Assembly: GCF_000143885.2 (NCBI RefSeq)
Contig: NC_018581.1
Coordinates: 3,162,001-3,226,000 of the forward strand
Origin: Gordonia sp. KTR9
GTDB taxonomy: Bacteria; Actinomycetota; Actinomycetes; Mycobacteriales; Mycobacteriaceae
Direction of reading: 5' to 3'
DNA: 64,000 nt
The translations under genes and the position numbers were made by a program. The notes beneath the pieces are model-generated. The model was given only the letters and a program-made list of their open reading frames with translations, was not told where the DNA came from and did no database searches. Shown here in pieces: positions 8,995 to 16,946 of the stretch. How positions within the stretch are numbered: the first letter of the stretch is position 1; each line of letters opens with the position of its first letter.

Positions 8995-10230
8995 TCAGCC
9001 CGTGACGGCGGCGAGCTCGATGGTCTCGTGCGGCAGTCCCGCCTCACCGACCTTCTCGTTCTTGTTCAGATCGATGGCGACGATCTTCTTCGCCGCCGGA
9101 TCGCTGACGTAGGCGATGCCCTCCTGGACGACGACGTTCGGCATCGGGGACTGCCACTCGTCCGGTTCGGTCCACGCACCGATCGCCGGGATGGTGGCGG
9201 TCTTCGTGGCCGTGTTGACGTCGAAAACGTGCAGGGCGCCGTCGGTTCCCAGGATCACCGCGGAACCTCCGGGACCACGCTCGATGGACCGGAAACTGTA
9301 CGAGGTGCCGAGATCGACGAGACGGAGCTGACCGGTGCGGGTGTCGGTGAGCGAGAAGCGCGTCGGGCGTTCGAGTTCGGCGTCGGGGTCGGACTTGTAG
9401 TCGCCGAGGATGATCGGGGACTCGTCGCTGCCTGCCTGGTTGCCGATCCGGCCGTAGGGGTCGGGGCTGTCCACCTTGCGGATGTCGTTCCCTCGCACGA
9501 TGAGAAGGCCGTCCTCACAACCGAAGGCGAGGACACCGTCGGCGCCGGCGGCCTCACCGTGCACTCCCGGGCACTGGTCGTTGCGCACGATCTCCTTGCG
9601 CTCACCGTCGAGGATCGCGACCCCGCTGCGCGAGTCCTCGTTGCCGACGGTGACGACGACGGTGCCGTCCTCCCGGAACACCGCGACCCCGTGGTGGGGC
9701 TCGGGGAGTGTGAACGAGGTCGATGCCGGGTTGCCACGGAGGAGTTCGGCGGGTTCGACGATCTCGACCTCGCCGGTCCCGTCGGTGAAGAGTGTGATCC
9801 GGGAGTCATGGGGCACAACGTGTCCGGGCTCCTCGCCGCCGAAGGTCATGTCGGTGAGGGCCGGAGTGGTCGTGTAGTGGTGACCGTGGTCGCCGTGCTG
9901 GCGCGTCCAGGTCCCCATGTCGAGAACCCGGAATCCGTCCGACTCGGAGACGAACACGTTTCGGCCGTTGTCGGCGCTGTTGAGTCGGATGAAGCCGTCG
10001 ACCGGAAGGTCGGCCACCTGCTCGAGCGACTCCGCGTCGAGAACCAGGATGCCGCCGTCGTAGCTGAGCGCGAGACGCGGTGTGGCGCTCTGCTGTTCGA
10101 CGGCCTTGGCCGAACTGGGGGCAGCGGGCGTCGAGTCACCGGAATCCTCGCTGCCACAGGCGACGAGCGCGAACGATGCGGCGGTGAGGATCGCCAGAGA
10201 TCGGGTCAGATTTGTCCGTTGTGCAAACAC
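8995..10230 (-). CDS. AztD-like zinc-chaperone lipoprotein
   Basis: A 411-residue lipoprotein with a lipobox ending in LVAC at about residue 25 and a predicted seven-bladed beta-propeller body made of repeated strand motifs (GGILVLDAESLEQVADLPVD, GALHVFDVNTATKTATIPAI). A His-rich loop, HGDHGHHY, follows blade one. This combination resembles AztD, the periplasmic zinc metallochaperone that serves AztABC zinc uptake; the transporter itself is not here. A Zur-type box at 10251-10265 just upstream supports a role in zinc. The GTG at 10230 is preferred because the upstream TTG at 10269 would place the Zur box inside the gene. There is no strong ribosome site, so the start is uncertain. Confidence 0.82.
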   Translation of the reverse strand: MFAQRTNLTRSLAILTAASFALVACGSEDSGDSTPAAPSSAKAVEQQSATPRLALSYDGGILVLDAESLEQVADLPVDGFIRLNSADNGRNVFVSESDGFRVLDMGTWTRQHGDHGHHYTTTPALTDMTFGGEEPGHVVPHDSRITLFTDGTGEVEIVEPAELLRGNPASTSFTLPEPHHGVAVFREDGTVVVTVGNEDSRSGVAILDGERKEIVRNDQCPGVHGEAAGADGVLAFGCEDGLLIVRGNDIRKVDSPDPYGRIGNQAGSDESPIILGDYKSDPDAELERPTRFSLTDTRTGQLRLVDLGTSYSFRSIERGPGGSAVILGTDGALHVFDVNTATKTATIPAIGAWTEPDEWQSPMPNVVVQEGIAYVSDPAAKKIVAIDLNKNEKVGEAGLPHETIELAAVTG

Positions 10231-10250
10231 CCGAACAGTGAACAGCTCAA

Positions 10251-10265
10251 TGAAAATGATTGTCA
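10251..10265 (-). promoter_or_regulatory. Zur-type zinc operator
   Basis: On the minus strand this reads TGACAATCATTTTCA, a 7-1-7 palindrome of the form TGAnAATnATTnTCA, which is the Fur-family pattern used by actinobacterial Zur. It ends 20 bases before the lipoprotein start. With the zinc-chaperone-like product, Zur repression under zinc-replete conditions is likely. Confidence 0.8.
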
Positions 10266-10331
10266 ACAATGCATGGATGCAGGTGAGCCCTCGCGTCCGC
10301 AGCTATCCTTCCGGACACTCACGCCGGGGGG

Positions 10332-11078
10332 TCAGGACAGCAACGGTCGCAATCCGTCGAGTACGCGCATGAGCCCGAACTCGAAGGCGTCGTCGGGGGC
10401 ACCGGGCGCCTGATGGAGCTCACCGACCGCACTCCCGACCCGGTCCGCAAGGGGGAACGCGCCGTCAGGAACGACCGCCGCGAGTTCGGGGCCGACGATC
10501 TCCCACCATCGCGCATCGCTCATCCCGGTCTCCACGGCTGCCGACCGCTCCCCGACCGCTTCGCGGGCGTTGCCGGTCACGAAGGCGCCGATCAGTGCGA
10601 TGATGTTGTCGCGCTGCACATCCGAGATGTCGGCAGACTCGAGCAGCTCGAGCTGTCGCTCATAGCGGGCGAGCCGGTGGGGCCCCAGCACCTGGCGCCA
10701 GGGCGTGGCCTCCAGCAGCCACGGGTGAGCGAGACACTCGGCGCGCAGTGCACGCGCGACACCCGCCAGCGACTCCACCACGGTCGGCGAGCTCGAAGGC
10801 ATTGGCACGTCCGCCGCCACCTGGTCGACCATCAGCGCCACCAAGACGTCACGTGTCGGTACGTAGGTGTAGAGGCTCATCGGCCCGACGCCCATCTCGG
10901 CGGCCAGCGCGCGCATCGACACCGCGTCGAGTCCCCCCGCATCGGCGAGGCGGATCGCCGTCGTCACGATGTCGTCGATCGAGACCCGCTGTCGCGGACC
11001 GCGCCGCGGACCCTCGACTCCGGCCTCGGCCCGCCACAACAGCCGAACCAGCACGCGTGCGTCATCAGCGGTCGACAC
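10332..11078 (-). CDS. TetR-family regulator with TetR_C-type ligand domain
   Basis: A 248-residue regulator. Its helix-turn-helix (about 25-70) contains RLADAGGLDAVSMRALAAEM and GVGPMSLYTYV, the pattern of TetR proteins closest to TetR itself and its TetR_C relatives; the longer C-terminal part fits a drug-like ligand pocket. I chose the GTG at 11078, because the upstream open frame runs through a large palindrome (11094-11129) that must be regulatory DNA. It is divergent from the SNF2/SWIM genes. It may control only itself, or the helicase pair as well. Confidence 0.9.
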   Translation of the reverse strand: MSTADDARVLVRLLWRAEAGVEGPRRGPRQRVSIDDIVTTAIRLADAGGLDAVSMRALAAEMGVGPMSLYTYVPTRDVLVALMVDQVAADVPMPSSSPTVVESLAGVARALRAECLAHPWLLEATPWRQVLGPHRLARYERQLELLESADISDVQRDNIIALIGAFVTGNAREAVGERSAAVETGMSDARWWEIVGPELAAVVPDGAFPLADRVGSAVGELHQAPGAPDDAFEFGLMRVLDGLRPLLS

Positions 11079-11093
11079 GGCGAAGCCTTTCCC

Positions 11094-11129
11094 GTACGGT
11101 GTACCGAGTAGAAACTCCGTACACCGTAC
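11094..11129. promoter_or_regulatory. Inverted-repeat operator between TetR and SNF2 genes
   Basis: Perfect 11-base arms GTACGGTGTAC (11094-11104) and GTACACCGTAC (11119-11129) flank a 14-base spacer. Each arm itself carries GTAC at both ends. The element begins 16 bases upstream of the TetR start and ends 16 bases before the likely start of the SNF2 gene, so occupation could shut both genes. Confidence 0.8.
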
Positions 11130-11144
11130 CAAGAGGAGCCCCTG

Positions 11145-12917
11145 CTGACCATCCAGGCCACATATCTGCCGGATCTCCATCAATTCGCCCTGTGGTCGTC
11201 ACACGATCCCGATGCCGCACACCGTCCGGACTCGTGCCGCCTGGCGGTTCCCGAGGGCCGCGGCCTCGTCGTCCGCGACGTCCGTTGCGAACTCGTCGAC
11301 GTGCCGACGCTCCTCTCTGCCGGCGAACCGGGCGATTCCAGCGCGTCCGGTCCGGTCGCCGAGTCGGTACACGCCTGGCAGCGCACGCTCGCCGGTGATT
11401 TCGCGACGTCACTGCCTCTCGCCGCGCACGCCGAGGTCGACCCCACCGGCACCGCGATGACCACGGCCGAGTTCGCGCGCTCGGCGATGCGCGACTGCCT
11501 AGCCGCAGAGGACGCACTACGCATCTCGCTTCGAGCGAGCCTGCGGCCGTATCAGATCCGCGGCGTCGCATGGCTCGCCCGTACCGCGGAGGTCACCGGT
11601 GGCGCCGTGCTGGCCGATGAGATGGGACTCGGCAAGACCGTCCAGGCCATCGGGCTGCTGACGCTTCGGGCACACGAGGGACCCCAACTGGTCGTCTGCC
11701 CGACGAGCCTCGTGACCAACTGGGCACATGAGATGACCCGCTTCGCGCCGACACTCGACGTGCACACCGGACCTCTCGATCACACCCCGGAGGCGCCCGG
11801 TTCGGTCGCCGTGATCTCCTACGCGAGACTGCGGTTGAGCATCGAGGCGATACGCCGGTATCCCTGGGCGACAGTCGTGTTCGACGAGGCGCAGGCCTTG
11901 AAGAACCCGCGGACCCAGGTCTCCCGCGCGGCCCGCTCCATCGATGCCCGCGCTCGCATCGCGTTGACGGGCACGCCCATCGAGAACAGTCTCGACGACC
12001 TCTGGGCGATCCTCCGCGTCATCGCGCCCGGAGTGTTCCCCCACCGGGCGGTGTTCCGACGCCGATTCACCAGGGCCGTGGACGACGGTGACACCGGAGC
12101 ACTGCACCGACTCCGGGTCGCGGTGTCGCCGGTGGTGTTGGCGCGCACCAAATCCCGCGTGGCGTCGGCACTGCCACCGAAGATCTCCAATCCCGTTCTC
12201 GTCGATCTGACCGACGAGCAGGCGCAGCTCTACGATGCCCATCTCGCCCGCGTGGAAGACGATGGCTTCGGCGATGGATTCGAGAGGCACGGAAGGATTC
12301 TCGCCACCCTCACCCGGCTCAAACAGATCTGCAACCATCCCGGTCTCGTCACCGGCGACACCCGAGTGCTCACGGGCCGCTCGGGCAAACTCGATGTGTG
12401 CACAGAGATTCTCGGCGACAACCTGCGTACCGACTCCCCCACGCTCGTCTTCACCCAGTACCGCGACACGGGCGAACTCCTGGTCCGTCACCTCGCCGAG
12501 CAGTTCGGTGTCGACGTCCCGTTCTTCCACGGCGGTCTTCCACCGGGCCGGCGCGATGAACTCGTCGCCGACTTCCAGGCCGGCCGGGGCCCCGGGGTGA
12601 TGGTGATGAGTCTCAAGGCCGGCGGCGTCGGACTCACCCTTACTCGCGCGTGCGACGTCATCCATTTCGATCGCTGGTGGAATCCCGCGGTCGAGGCCCA
12701 GGCCTCCGATCGGGTACACCGCATCGGTCAGCAGCGTCCGGTCACGATCACGACCCTCACGTCGGCCACCTCTCTCGAGGAGCACATCGACGACCTGCAC
12801 CGCCGCAAGTCCGCACTCAGCGCGCACGCCGACGACTCCTCGGCCCTCGCCGAACTGACCGGCCTGAGCGACGAGCGGCTGATCGACGTCCTGCGCCGCA
12901 ATCGGGAGGTGCGATGA
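11145..12917 (+). CDS. SNF2-family DEAD/DEAH-type helicase (HelZ-like, compact)
   Basis: A Swi2/Snf2 DNA-dependent ATPase of about 590 residues. Motif I is DEMGLGKT, motif II is DEAQ, motif III is LTGTPIEN, and the C-terminal lobe has VFTQYRD, MSLKAGGVGLTLT and DRVHRIGQ. Codons upstream of the GTG at 11301 continue a credible N-terminus (LTIQATYLPDLHQFALW). The best start there is CTG at 11145, 6 bases after GAGGAG; it is non-standard, and 11301 is the conservative alternative. Mycobacterial relatives are about 1000 residues long, so this one lacks the long SNF2-associated domain. It is coupled by an ATGA overlap to a SWIM zinc-finger gene, the same pairing as M. tuberculosis Rv2101/Rv2102. 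Confidence 0.88.
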   Translation: MTIQATYLPDLHQFALWSSHDPDAAHRPDSCRLAVPEGRGLVVRDVRCELVDVPTLLSAGEPGDSSASGPVAESVHAWQRTLAGDFATSLPLAAHAEVDPTGTAMTTAEFARSAMRDCLAAEDALRISLRASLRPYQIRGVAWLARTAEVTGGAVLADEMGLGKTVQAIGLLTLRAHEGPQLVVCPTSLVTNWAHEMTRFAPTLDVHTGPLDHTPEAPGSVAVISYARLRLSIEAIRRYPWATVVFDEAQALKNPRTQVSRAARSIDARARIALTGTPIENSLDDLWAILRVIAPGVFPHRAVFRRRFTRAVDDGDTGALHRLRVAVSPVVLARTKSRVASALPPKISNPVLVDLTDEQAQLYDAHLARVEDDGFGDGFERHGRILATLTRLKQICNHPGLVTGDTRVLTGRSGKLDVCTEILGDNLRTDSPTLVFTQYRDTGELLVRHLAEQFGVDVPFFHGGLPPGRRDELVADFQAGRGPGVMVMSLKAGGVGLTLTRACDVIHFDRWWNPAVEAQASDRVHRIGQQRPVTITTLTSATSLEEHIDDLHRRKSALSAHADDSSALAELTGLSDERLIDVLRRNREVR

Positions 12918-13519
12918 CCGCCGGCCCACCCGCCGAGTTCGGCTTCAGCCGCTGGGGTGCCGAGATCGTCCGGCTCGCCGAGCCGATCTCGACGCGCTCT
13001 CCCAACCCGCTCGCGCCACGCGCCCGCAGTGTCGCCCGCAACGGCGGTGTCACGCTGACGGTCGACGGACGATCGGTCAGCGGTCTGGTCCAACGGGGTG
13101 GCGAGGCGTCGGTGGCACATCTCGAATTCGGCCCGATGACCTCGGCCACCGCGTCAGCCCTGCGCGAGCTGCTCGGCGCGTCCACCGAACCGACCGACGA
13201 CATGTACCACCGGCTGGTCGAGGCCGCGGCGTGGTCGCCCGCCGGTCTCGATGTCGCCGACTGTTCGTGTCGCGCGCGCGGCGATCGGTGCCTACACATC
13301 CTCGCGACGCTGTACTCGCTCGCCGCCGCGGTCGACCGGGAGCCCGCCCTTGCCCTCCGGCTCCGCGACTTCGAGGGATCACTCGACGGCTCGTCCGTCG
13401 ACGCCGCACCGGATCCCGACGCACCATCGAGTCGGATACCCCCGCGCTGGTCGGCGCTGACCGCCTTCGATGTCAGGGACTACTGGCAGTCCGGGCCTCG
13501 CGCCGACCTCCCTCGCTGA
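12914..13519 (+). CDS. SWIM zinc-finger protein
   Basis: A 201-residue protein with a SWIM-type zinc site C-S-C-RARGDR-C-L-H (CxCxnCxH) at about 116-126. SWIM domains bind DNA or protein and often accompany SNF2 ATPases. The ATG at 12914 overlaps the stop of the helicase gene as ATGA, so the two are almost certainly made together and may act as a complex on DNA. The N-terminal part, FGFSRWGAEIVRLAE, resembles other actinobacterial proteins paired with HelZ-like helicases. The biological role is not established. Confidence 0.88.
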   Translation: MTAGPPAEFGFSRWGAEIVRLAEPISTRSPNPLAPRARSVARNGGVTLTVDGRSVSGLVQRGGEASVAHLEFGPMTSATASALRELLGASTEPTDDMYHRLVEAAAWSPAGLDVADCSCRARGDRCLHILATLYSLAAAVDREPALALRLRDFEGSLDGSSVDAAPDPDAPSSRIPPRWSALTAFDVRDYWQSGPRADLPR

Positions 13520-13534
13520 CCGGAGGTGAGAACG

Positions 13535-13570
13535 AGAGAAGCCCTCCCGGTTTCCCGGGAGGGCTTCTCT
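13535..13570. terminator. Bidirectional terminator between SWIM gene and rpsA
   Basis: Perfect 16-base arms AGAGAAGCCCTCCCGG and CCGGGAGGGCTTCTCT enclose a four-base TTTC loop. The hairpin sits between two convergent genes, 15 bases after the SWIM stop and 22 bases after the rpsA stop, and its A- and T-containing bases suit both directions. Confidence 0.92.
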
Positions 13571-13592
13571 ACTACTCGGTGAGCGGGGTGTG

Positions 13593-15071
13593 TCAGGCGT
13601 TGCCCGACAGCTTCTCGCGGAGCGCAGCGAGCTGCTCGTCGCTGGCCAGCGATCCGCCCGCCGACGACCCACCGGTCGAGCTGCTGCTCGACGAGGAGCC
13701 TCCGCGGCTCTCCGTCGCCGACGAGTAGTCGGTCGGGGCGTTGGCGGCCTCGGCGGCGGCAGCGGCGAACTTCTCCATCTGGGCCGTGTGCATCTTGTGG
13801 CGACGCTCGGCCTCGGCGTACCGGGCCTCCCATGCCTCACGCTGCTTCTCGAAGCCTTCGAGCCATTCGTTGGTCTCGGCGTCGAAGCCCTCGGGGAAGA
13901 TGTAGTTGCCCTGCTCGTCGTAGCTGTCGGCCATGCCGTACTTCGAGGGGTCGAACTCCTCGGTGTAGTCCTCGTTGGCCTGCTTGAGGCTCAGCGAGAT
14001 CCGGCGACGCTCCAGGTCGATGTCGATGACCTTGACCATCGCGTCGTCACCGACGGCGACAACCTGATCCGGCACCTCGACGTGGCGCTCGGCCAGCTCG
14101 GAGATGTGGACCAGACCCTCGATGCCCTCGTCGACGCGGACGAACGCACCGAACGGCACCAGCTTGGTGACCTTGCCCGGCACGATCTGACCGATCGCAT
14201 GGGTGCGGGCGAACTGACGCCACGGATCTTCCTGGGTTGCCTTGAGCGACAGCGACACACGCTCGCGGTCCAGATCGACGTCGAGGACCTCGACGGTGAC
14301 CTCGTCGCCGACTGCGACGACCTCGGACGGGTGATCGATGTGCTTCCAGGACAGCTCGGAGACGTGAACCAGACCGTCGACACCGCCGAGATCGACGAAC
14401 GCACCGAAGTTGACGATCGAGGACACGACGCCCTTGCGGACCTGGCCCTTCTGCAGCTGGTGCAGGAACTCGCTGCGGACCTCGGACTGGGTCTGCTCGA
14501 GCCATGCACGACGCGACAGGACCACGTTGTTGCGGTTCTTGTCGAGCTCGATGATCTTGGCCTCGATCTCCTTGCCGATGTACGGCTGCAGATCGCGGAC
14601 GCGACGCATCTCCACCAGCGATGCCGGGAGGAAGCCGCGCAGCCCGATGTCCAGGATCAGGCCGCCCTTGACGACCTCGATGACGGTGCCCTTGACGGCC
14701 TCGTCCTTCTCCTTGAGCTCCTCGATGGTGCCCCACGCACGCTCATACTGCGCGCGCTTCTTGGAGAGGATCAGACGACCTTCTTTGTCCTCTTTGGTGA
14801 GAACCAGGGCCTCGACCTCGTCACCGACGTTGACGACCTCATTGGGGTCGACGTCGTGCTTGATCGACAGTTCGCGAGAAGGGATGACGCCTTCGGTCTT
14901 GTAACCGATGTCGAGCAGAACCTCGTCCCGGTCGACCTTGACGATGGTGCCTTCCACGATGTCGCCATCGTTGAAGTACTTGATCGTGGAGTCGATGGCG
15001 GCGAGAAAGTCCTCGGCAGTGCCGATGTCATTGACGGCTACTTGCGGCGAGGTGATCGTGGGGGACGACAT
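13593..15071 (-). CDS. rpsA: 30S ribosomal protein S1
   Basis: Ribosomal protein S1 binds mRNA on the 30S subunit and helps initiate translation. The 492-residue product has four S1 (OB-fold) domains at about 35-105, 120-190, 205-275 and 290-360, with the typical G-x-V-x-x-I/V-x-x-F-G-A-F-V pattern in the third and fourth (VVSSIVNFGAFVDLGGVDG, KVTKLVPFGAFVRVDEGIEG). A charged linker and a Ser-rich tail (about 455-480) follow, as in other actinobacteria. The ATG at 15071 gives the expected N-terminus. It is a single-gene unit whose promoter should lie in the 226 bases before the divergent phosphoesterase gene. Confidence 0.98.
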   Translation of the reverse strand: MSSPTITSPQVAVNDIGTAEDFLAAIDSTIKYFNDGDIVEGTIVKVDRDEVLLDIGYKTEGVIPSRELSIKHDVDPNEVVNVGDEVEALVLTKEDKEGRLILSKKRAQYERAWGTIEELKEKDEAVKGTVIEVVKGGLILDIGLRGFLPASLVEMRRVRDLQPYIGKEIEAKIIELDKNRNNVVLSRRAWLEQTQSEVRSEFLHQLQKGQVRKGVVSSIVNFGAFVDLGGVDGLVHVSELSWKHIDHPSEVVAVGDEVTVEVLDVDLDRERVSLSLKATQEDPWRQFARTHAIGQIVPGKVTKLVPFGAFVRVDEGIEGLVHISELAERHVEVPDQVVAVGDDAMVKVIDIDLERRRISLSLKQANEDYTEEFDPSKYGMADSYDEQGNYIFPEGFDAETNEWLEGFEKQREAWEARYAEAERRHKMHTAQMEKFAAAAAEAANAPTDYSSATESRGGSSSSSSSTGGSSAGGSLASDEQLAALREKLSGNA

Positions 15072-15297
15072 ATGTTGAGTTGCTCCGGACAGGTGTGTAG
15101 TAGGTACGATTTCGTCAAAGCTTTGTTGATCGACACCACCTGGACCAGCCTGTCACCGGTCAGGTCAGGTGCGAACCGCGCGTCATAGCGCACACGCGCG
15201 TGTAGAAGCCTACTCCAGCGGCAATGTGCTGGGCAAATGACTCGTCGCATGAGTGCGCACCGACGAGCGCCCCGCGGGCGGATGAGATGATCGCCTG

Positions 15298-15873
15298 GTG
15301 GCCCACTCGCTCGAACTCCTCCTCGACGACTCGTCCGACCAGCAGGTTCGTGCCGAATGGGCCGCACTCGCCACGGCGGGATTGCCCCATCAGGGGCGCG
15401 TCGCCTCGGCGACCAACCGGCCCCACGTGACGCTCGTGGCCGCGTCGCGGATCGATCCCCAGGCCGATGCGGCGCTCGCCGGGGTGGCCATGCGCCTGCC
15501 GGTCGGCATGCGGCTCGGCGCTCCGATCGTCTTCGGCGCCGGCACCCGATCGACGCTCGCACGACTCGTGGTGCCGTCGAGCGAACTCCTCTCGGTCCAT
15601 GCGCAGGTCTGCCGGCTGTCCGCCGACTTCGTCGAGTCCGGACAGTCGGGCGCCACGGCGACGCCCGGGAGTCGCGGGTCCGCGTTCGCGCATACCGCCC
15701 CCGGGCAGTGGACTCCGCACGTCACCCTCGCACGACGGATGGACGCCGAGCAGCTCGTCCGGGCACTGGCCGTCCTCGACCCGCGCGCCGAGATCGTCGG
15801 CGAGTTCACCGCGCTCCGCCGCTGGGACCCCGACGAGGGAGCCGACGTGGTGCTCGCGGGGCGGGCCTGCTGA
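15298..15873 (+). CDS. 2H phosphoesterase / 2'-5' RNA ligase-like protein
   Basis: A 191-residue member of the 2H phosphoesterase superfamily, shown by two HVTL motifs (H-x-T-h) about 100 residues apart: RPHVTLVAA at about 42-50 and TPHVTLARR at about 141-149. These two His-Thr pairs form the active site that opens cyclic phosphodiesters or joins 2'-5' RNA ends. The real substrate cannot be told from sequence. It starts with GTG at 15298 and is divergent from rpsA. I see no partner gene. Confidence 0.87.
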   Translation: MAHSLELLLDDSSDQQVRAEWAALATAGLPHQGRVASATNRPHVTLVAASRIDPQADAALAGVAMRLPVGMRLGAPIVFGAGTRSTLARLVVPSSELLSVHAQVCRLSADFVESGQSGATATPGSRGSAFAHTAPGQWTPHVTLARRMDAEQLVRALAVLDPRAEIVGEFTALRRWDPDEGADVVLAGRAC

Positions 15874-15923
15874 GCGGACGCCACGACAGCGCCGCCGATC
15901 ACGCCCGAGAGACCCGAACGGCG

Positions 15924-16121
15924 TCAGGCGGATGCGCGGCCGGAGCCCGGGCCGCCGGGCAACACGCCTAGAAGGCGCCGAAGCCGGGACCTCCGCCGGA
16001 ATCGCGGACAGGAGCCGGCGCCGCACAATGCGCACTCGGTGCCTGCCCGATAGTGCTCGTGCGCCGCTCGGTCGTGACCGCATCGGCAAGTCTCGTCGCC
16101 CACGGCGCACAGATTACCCAC
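15924..16121 (-). CDS. Small Cys/His-rich, probably zinc-binding protein
   Basis: A 65-residue protein with clustered ligands: C-R-C-G-H, a following His-x-His, and C-A-L-C with one further Cys in GAGSCPRF, which could bind one or two zinc ions. The C-terminal third is Arg-rich. Similar short proteins with CGH...H...C-x-x-C spacing occur in mycobacteria as far as I recall. The ATG at 16121 is the first; a GTG at the VGDETCRC position is an alternative. No function is known. Confidence 0.55.
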   Translation of the reverse strand: MGNLCAVGDETCRCGHDRAAHEHYRAGTECALCGAGSCPRFRRRSRLRRLLGVLPGGPGSGRASA

Positions 16122-16157
16122 TCGGGACCGAAATCCACCGGCTATGACGTGAGGTCG

Positions 16158-16946
16158 CTACACGGAATACTCGGTCACCCAGTCGACGAGCATCTCGCCA
16201 CCCGGCACCGTCGGCCCGCCGAAGTTGTCGAGTTGCAGACAGAGGTGCATCGAGCGGGGCGGAAAACGGGAGACGTCGGTGCTCTGCGCCCACAGCTCTC
16301 CGTCGAGGTACACCGCGATGCGGCGCGGGGTCCATTCCACCGCCCACGCGTGCCATCTCGTGGCGTCGACCTCCACCCGGTGATGTTCGATGTCGTCCTG
16401 CGCTCCGTAGTGCAGGTTGTATTCGACCGAACGGCGGAGCGGATCGATGATCTCCATGAAATCGATCTCGCCTCCGACCGGCCAGTCGTTGGTGTCGGGC
16501 CACAGCAGCGCCACCGCGTGCCACGTCGGCGCGGCCACCGAGGACCGCGAGCAGATCTCCCAGCGCCCGAATCTGCTGCCCCCGCCGCGAACGGCCATCC
16601 CGCCCGAGCTGCCGTCCGGGCGGGCGGTGATGACCAGGTTGCCGTCCGAGACGGCCACCGCGTCGGGCGTCCGACGGCCGTTGTCGGCGTGACCCGGACC
16701 GTCGTAGATCCACCAGTTGTCCAGCGAGGCCTCGGTGTCGAAGGAATCCAGTTTCGACGGACTCCCCCATCCCCCACGCTGCGCCGCGGTGGCGGTGCAC
16801 CGTTCCGGATCCGCCGATGACGACCCGACGCCGAGCTGATGACCACCGACCAGGGCGAGGACGGCGATGACCGCGAGCGGCAACGCGATCCAGAGGTATC
16901 GACGGGACAGCCCTCCGGAGCGACTCCGTTGACGGTGGCGGTTCAC
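16158..16946 (-). CDS. Secreted or anchored GH16-family glycoside hydrolase
   Basis: A 262-residue enzyme of the GH16 fold (beta-glucanase/transglycosylase type). It has a basic start, one hydrophobic segment (YLWIALPLAVIAVLALVGG, about 17-35) serving as signal or anchor, then a lectin-like domain. The catalytic signature E-I-D-F-M-E falls at about 160-165, with both acidic residues intact. The GTG at 16946 overlaps the upstream glycosyltransferase stop as GTGA. As the last gene of a nine-gene glycan operon it may trim, release or crosslink the polymer made by the other products. The glycan it acts on is unknown. Confidence 0.88.
   Translation of the reverse strand: MNRHRQRSRSGGLSRRYLWIALPLAVIAVLALVGGHQLGVGSSSADPERCTATAAQRGGWGSPSKLDSFDTEASLDNWWIYDGPGHADNGRRTPDAVAVSDGNLVITARPDGSSGGMAVRGGGSRFGRWEICSRSSVAAPTWHAVALLWPDTNDWPVGGEIDFMEIIDPLRRSVEYNLHYGAQDDIEHHRVEVDATRWHAWAVEWTPRRIAVYLDGELWAQSTDVSRFPPRSMHLCLQLDNFGGPTVPGGEMLVDWVTEYSV

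Noticed and set aside
8491..10413. 640-codon plus-strand open frame containing DAQSTGSDAQST repeats
   Set aside because: The repeats come from the 21-base minisatellite, and the rest is antisense to the lipoprotein gene.
13590..15188. 532-codon plus-strand open frame opposite rpsA
   Set aside because: It is the antisense shadow of rpsA; no ribosome site or protein family pattern.
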